In this document: positions 5,845-6,021 of the stretch, piece by piece
Numbering within the stretch: the first letter of the stretch is position 1
How the letters are laid out: each line of letters begins with the position of its first letter
DNA from: JAFDWI01 sp964544305
GTDB taxonomy: Bacteria; Actinomycetota; Acidimicrobiia; Acidimicrobiales; Iamiaceae
Length of the DNA stretch: 6,021 bases
Direction: 5' to 3'
Assembly (NCBI GenBank): GCA_964544305.1
Contig: CAZJAZ010000083.1
Span: forward strand, 1 to 6,021
The notes under the pieces: generated by a model
What the model was told of the DNA's origin: nothing
What the model saw: the letters and a program-made list of their open reading frames with translations, nothing else
The model's database searches: none
Program-made: the position numbers and the translations under genes

Positions 5845-6021
5845 TTAATCGCTGAGGAGTGCTTCGAAGTGGTAGGCACCGGCGGACACCGATGCCCATC
5901 GGTCGAGCCCGCCGACCTGGGCCGGAGTGACATGGTCGGTCGTGGTTCCGTTGCCGAGTTGGCCGGACGAGTTGAAGCCCCAGCACCACAACGTGCCGAC
6001 GGCCTGGATGCCACAGGTGTA
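5845..6021 (-). CDS. RCC1-repeat (beta-propeller) protein, C-terminal fragment
   Basis: Reading the minus strand from the window edge gives 58 codons and a TAA stop (5845-5847), with no start because the gene continues outside. The visible protein shows one clear RCC1 repeat: YTCGIQAVGTLWCWGFNSSG (first 20 residues), then QLGNGTTTD, VTPAQVGGLD and RWASVSAGAYHFEALLSD. RCC1 repeats build seven-bladed propellers that act as binding scaffolds; bacterial versions with paired cysteines (TCG...WCWG) are usually large exported or cell-surface proteins. The last half-repeat, SAGAYHFEALLSD, has Phe-Glu where the family usually has Thr-Cys (GxxHTCAL), as expected if the final strand has no cysteine partner. 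The gene is upstream of and co-directional with the glycosyltransferase gene, 71 bases away; a shared transcript is possible. The ligand is unknown. Confidence 0.88.
   Translation of the reverse strand, partial: YTCGIQAVGTLWCWGFNSSGQLGNGTTTDHVTPAQVGGLDRWASVSAGAYHFEALLSD

Noticed and set aside
5016..5848. Two 189-codon plus-strand open frames (5016-5585 and 5279-5848)
   Set aside because: Both are Arg/Pro/Ala-rich antisense shadows of the hydrophobic glycosyltransferase gene and lack membrane segments or motifs.
5781..6014. 77-codon minus-strand open frame at the right edge
   Set aside because: It overlaps the RCC1 repeat in a different frame of the same strand, and the RCC1 frame has clear family motifs through to its TAA.

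Overview
The window looks like a chromosomal piece of a moderately high-GC actinobacterium. An acyl-CoA carboxylase beta subunit is followed directly by a very small epsilon-type subunit, a pairing typical of Actinobacteria. The style of the metallophosphoesterase and the RCC1-repeat protein would fit the Acidimicrobiia (Ilumatobacter-like lineages). That placement is an impression from the proteins, not a search result. I see no tRNA, rRNA, CRISPR array, insertion sequence or phage gene, and no gene-free stretch longer than about 75 bases.

Plus strand, 3-4606: six tightly packed genes that look like one transcription unit. They are a propionyl-CoA carboxylase beta subunit; an AccE-like epsilon subunit overlapping it by 4 bases; two small single-pass membrane proteins (A, 1765-2313, and B, 2306-2812) overlapping by 8 bases; a calcineurin-like metallophosphoesterase; and a two-pass membrane protein with an acidic linker and a C-terminal domain that may be GRAM/PH-like. 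Only the first two have an obvious joint job: the carboxyltransferase half of a biotin-dependent carboxylase. The biotin carboxylase/BCCP alpha subunit is not in the window.

Minus strand, 6021-4556: the 3' end of an RCC1-type beta-propeller gene, cut by the window edge, then a polytopic GT87-family (DUF2029) glycosyltransferase candidate. The glycosyltransferase gene converges on the plus-strand unit, and the two stop regions overlap by 51 bases.

Two observations stand out. Proteins A and B look like anciently duplicated tandem paralogs: a membrane anchor plus an exported domain, with two cysteines 90 and 88 residues apart and an ELxVRR-x6-W motif at the same distance from the first cysteine. 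I do not recognise this family. Second, the start of the metallophosphoesterase gene appears displaced by a one-base frameshift. Restoring one base after 2812 would give a start overlapping the stop of gene B, in the same style as the A/B junction. I found no convincing new multi-gene system; the A/B pair is the best candidate for undescribed biology.
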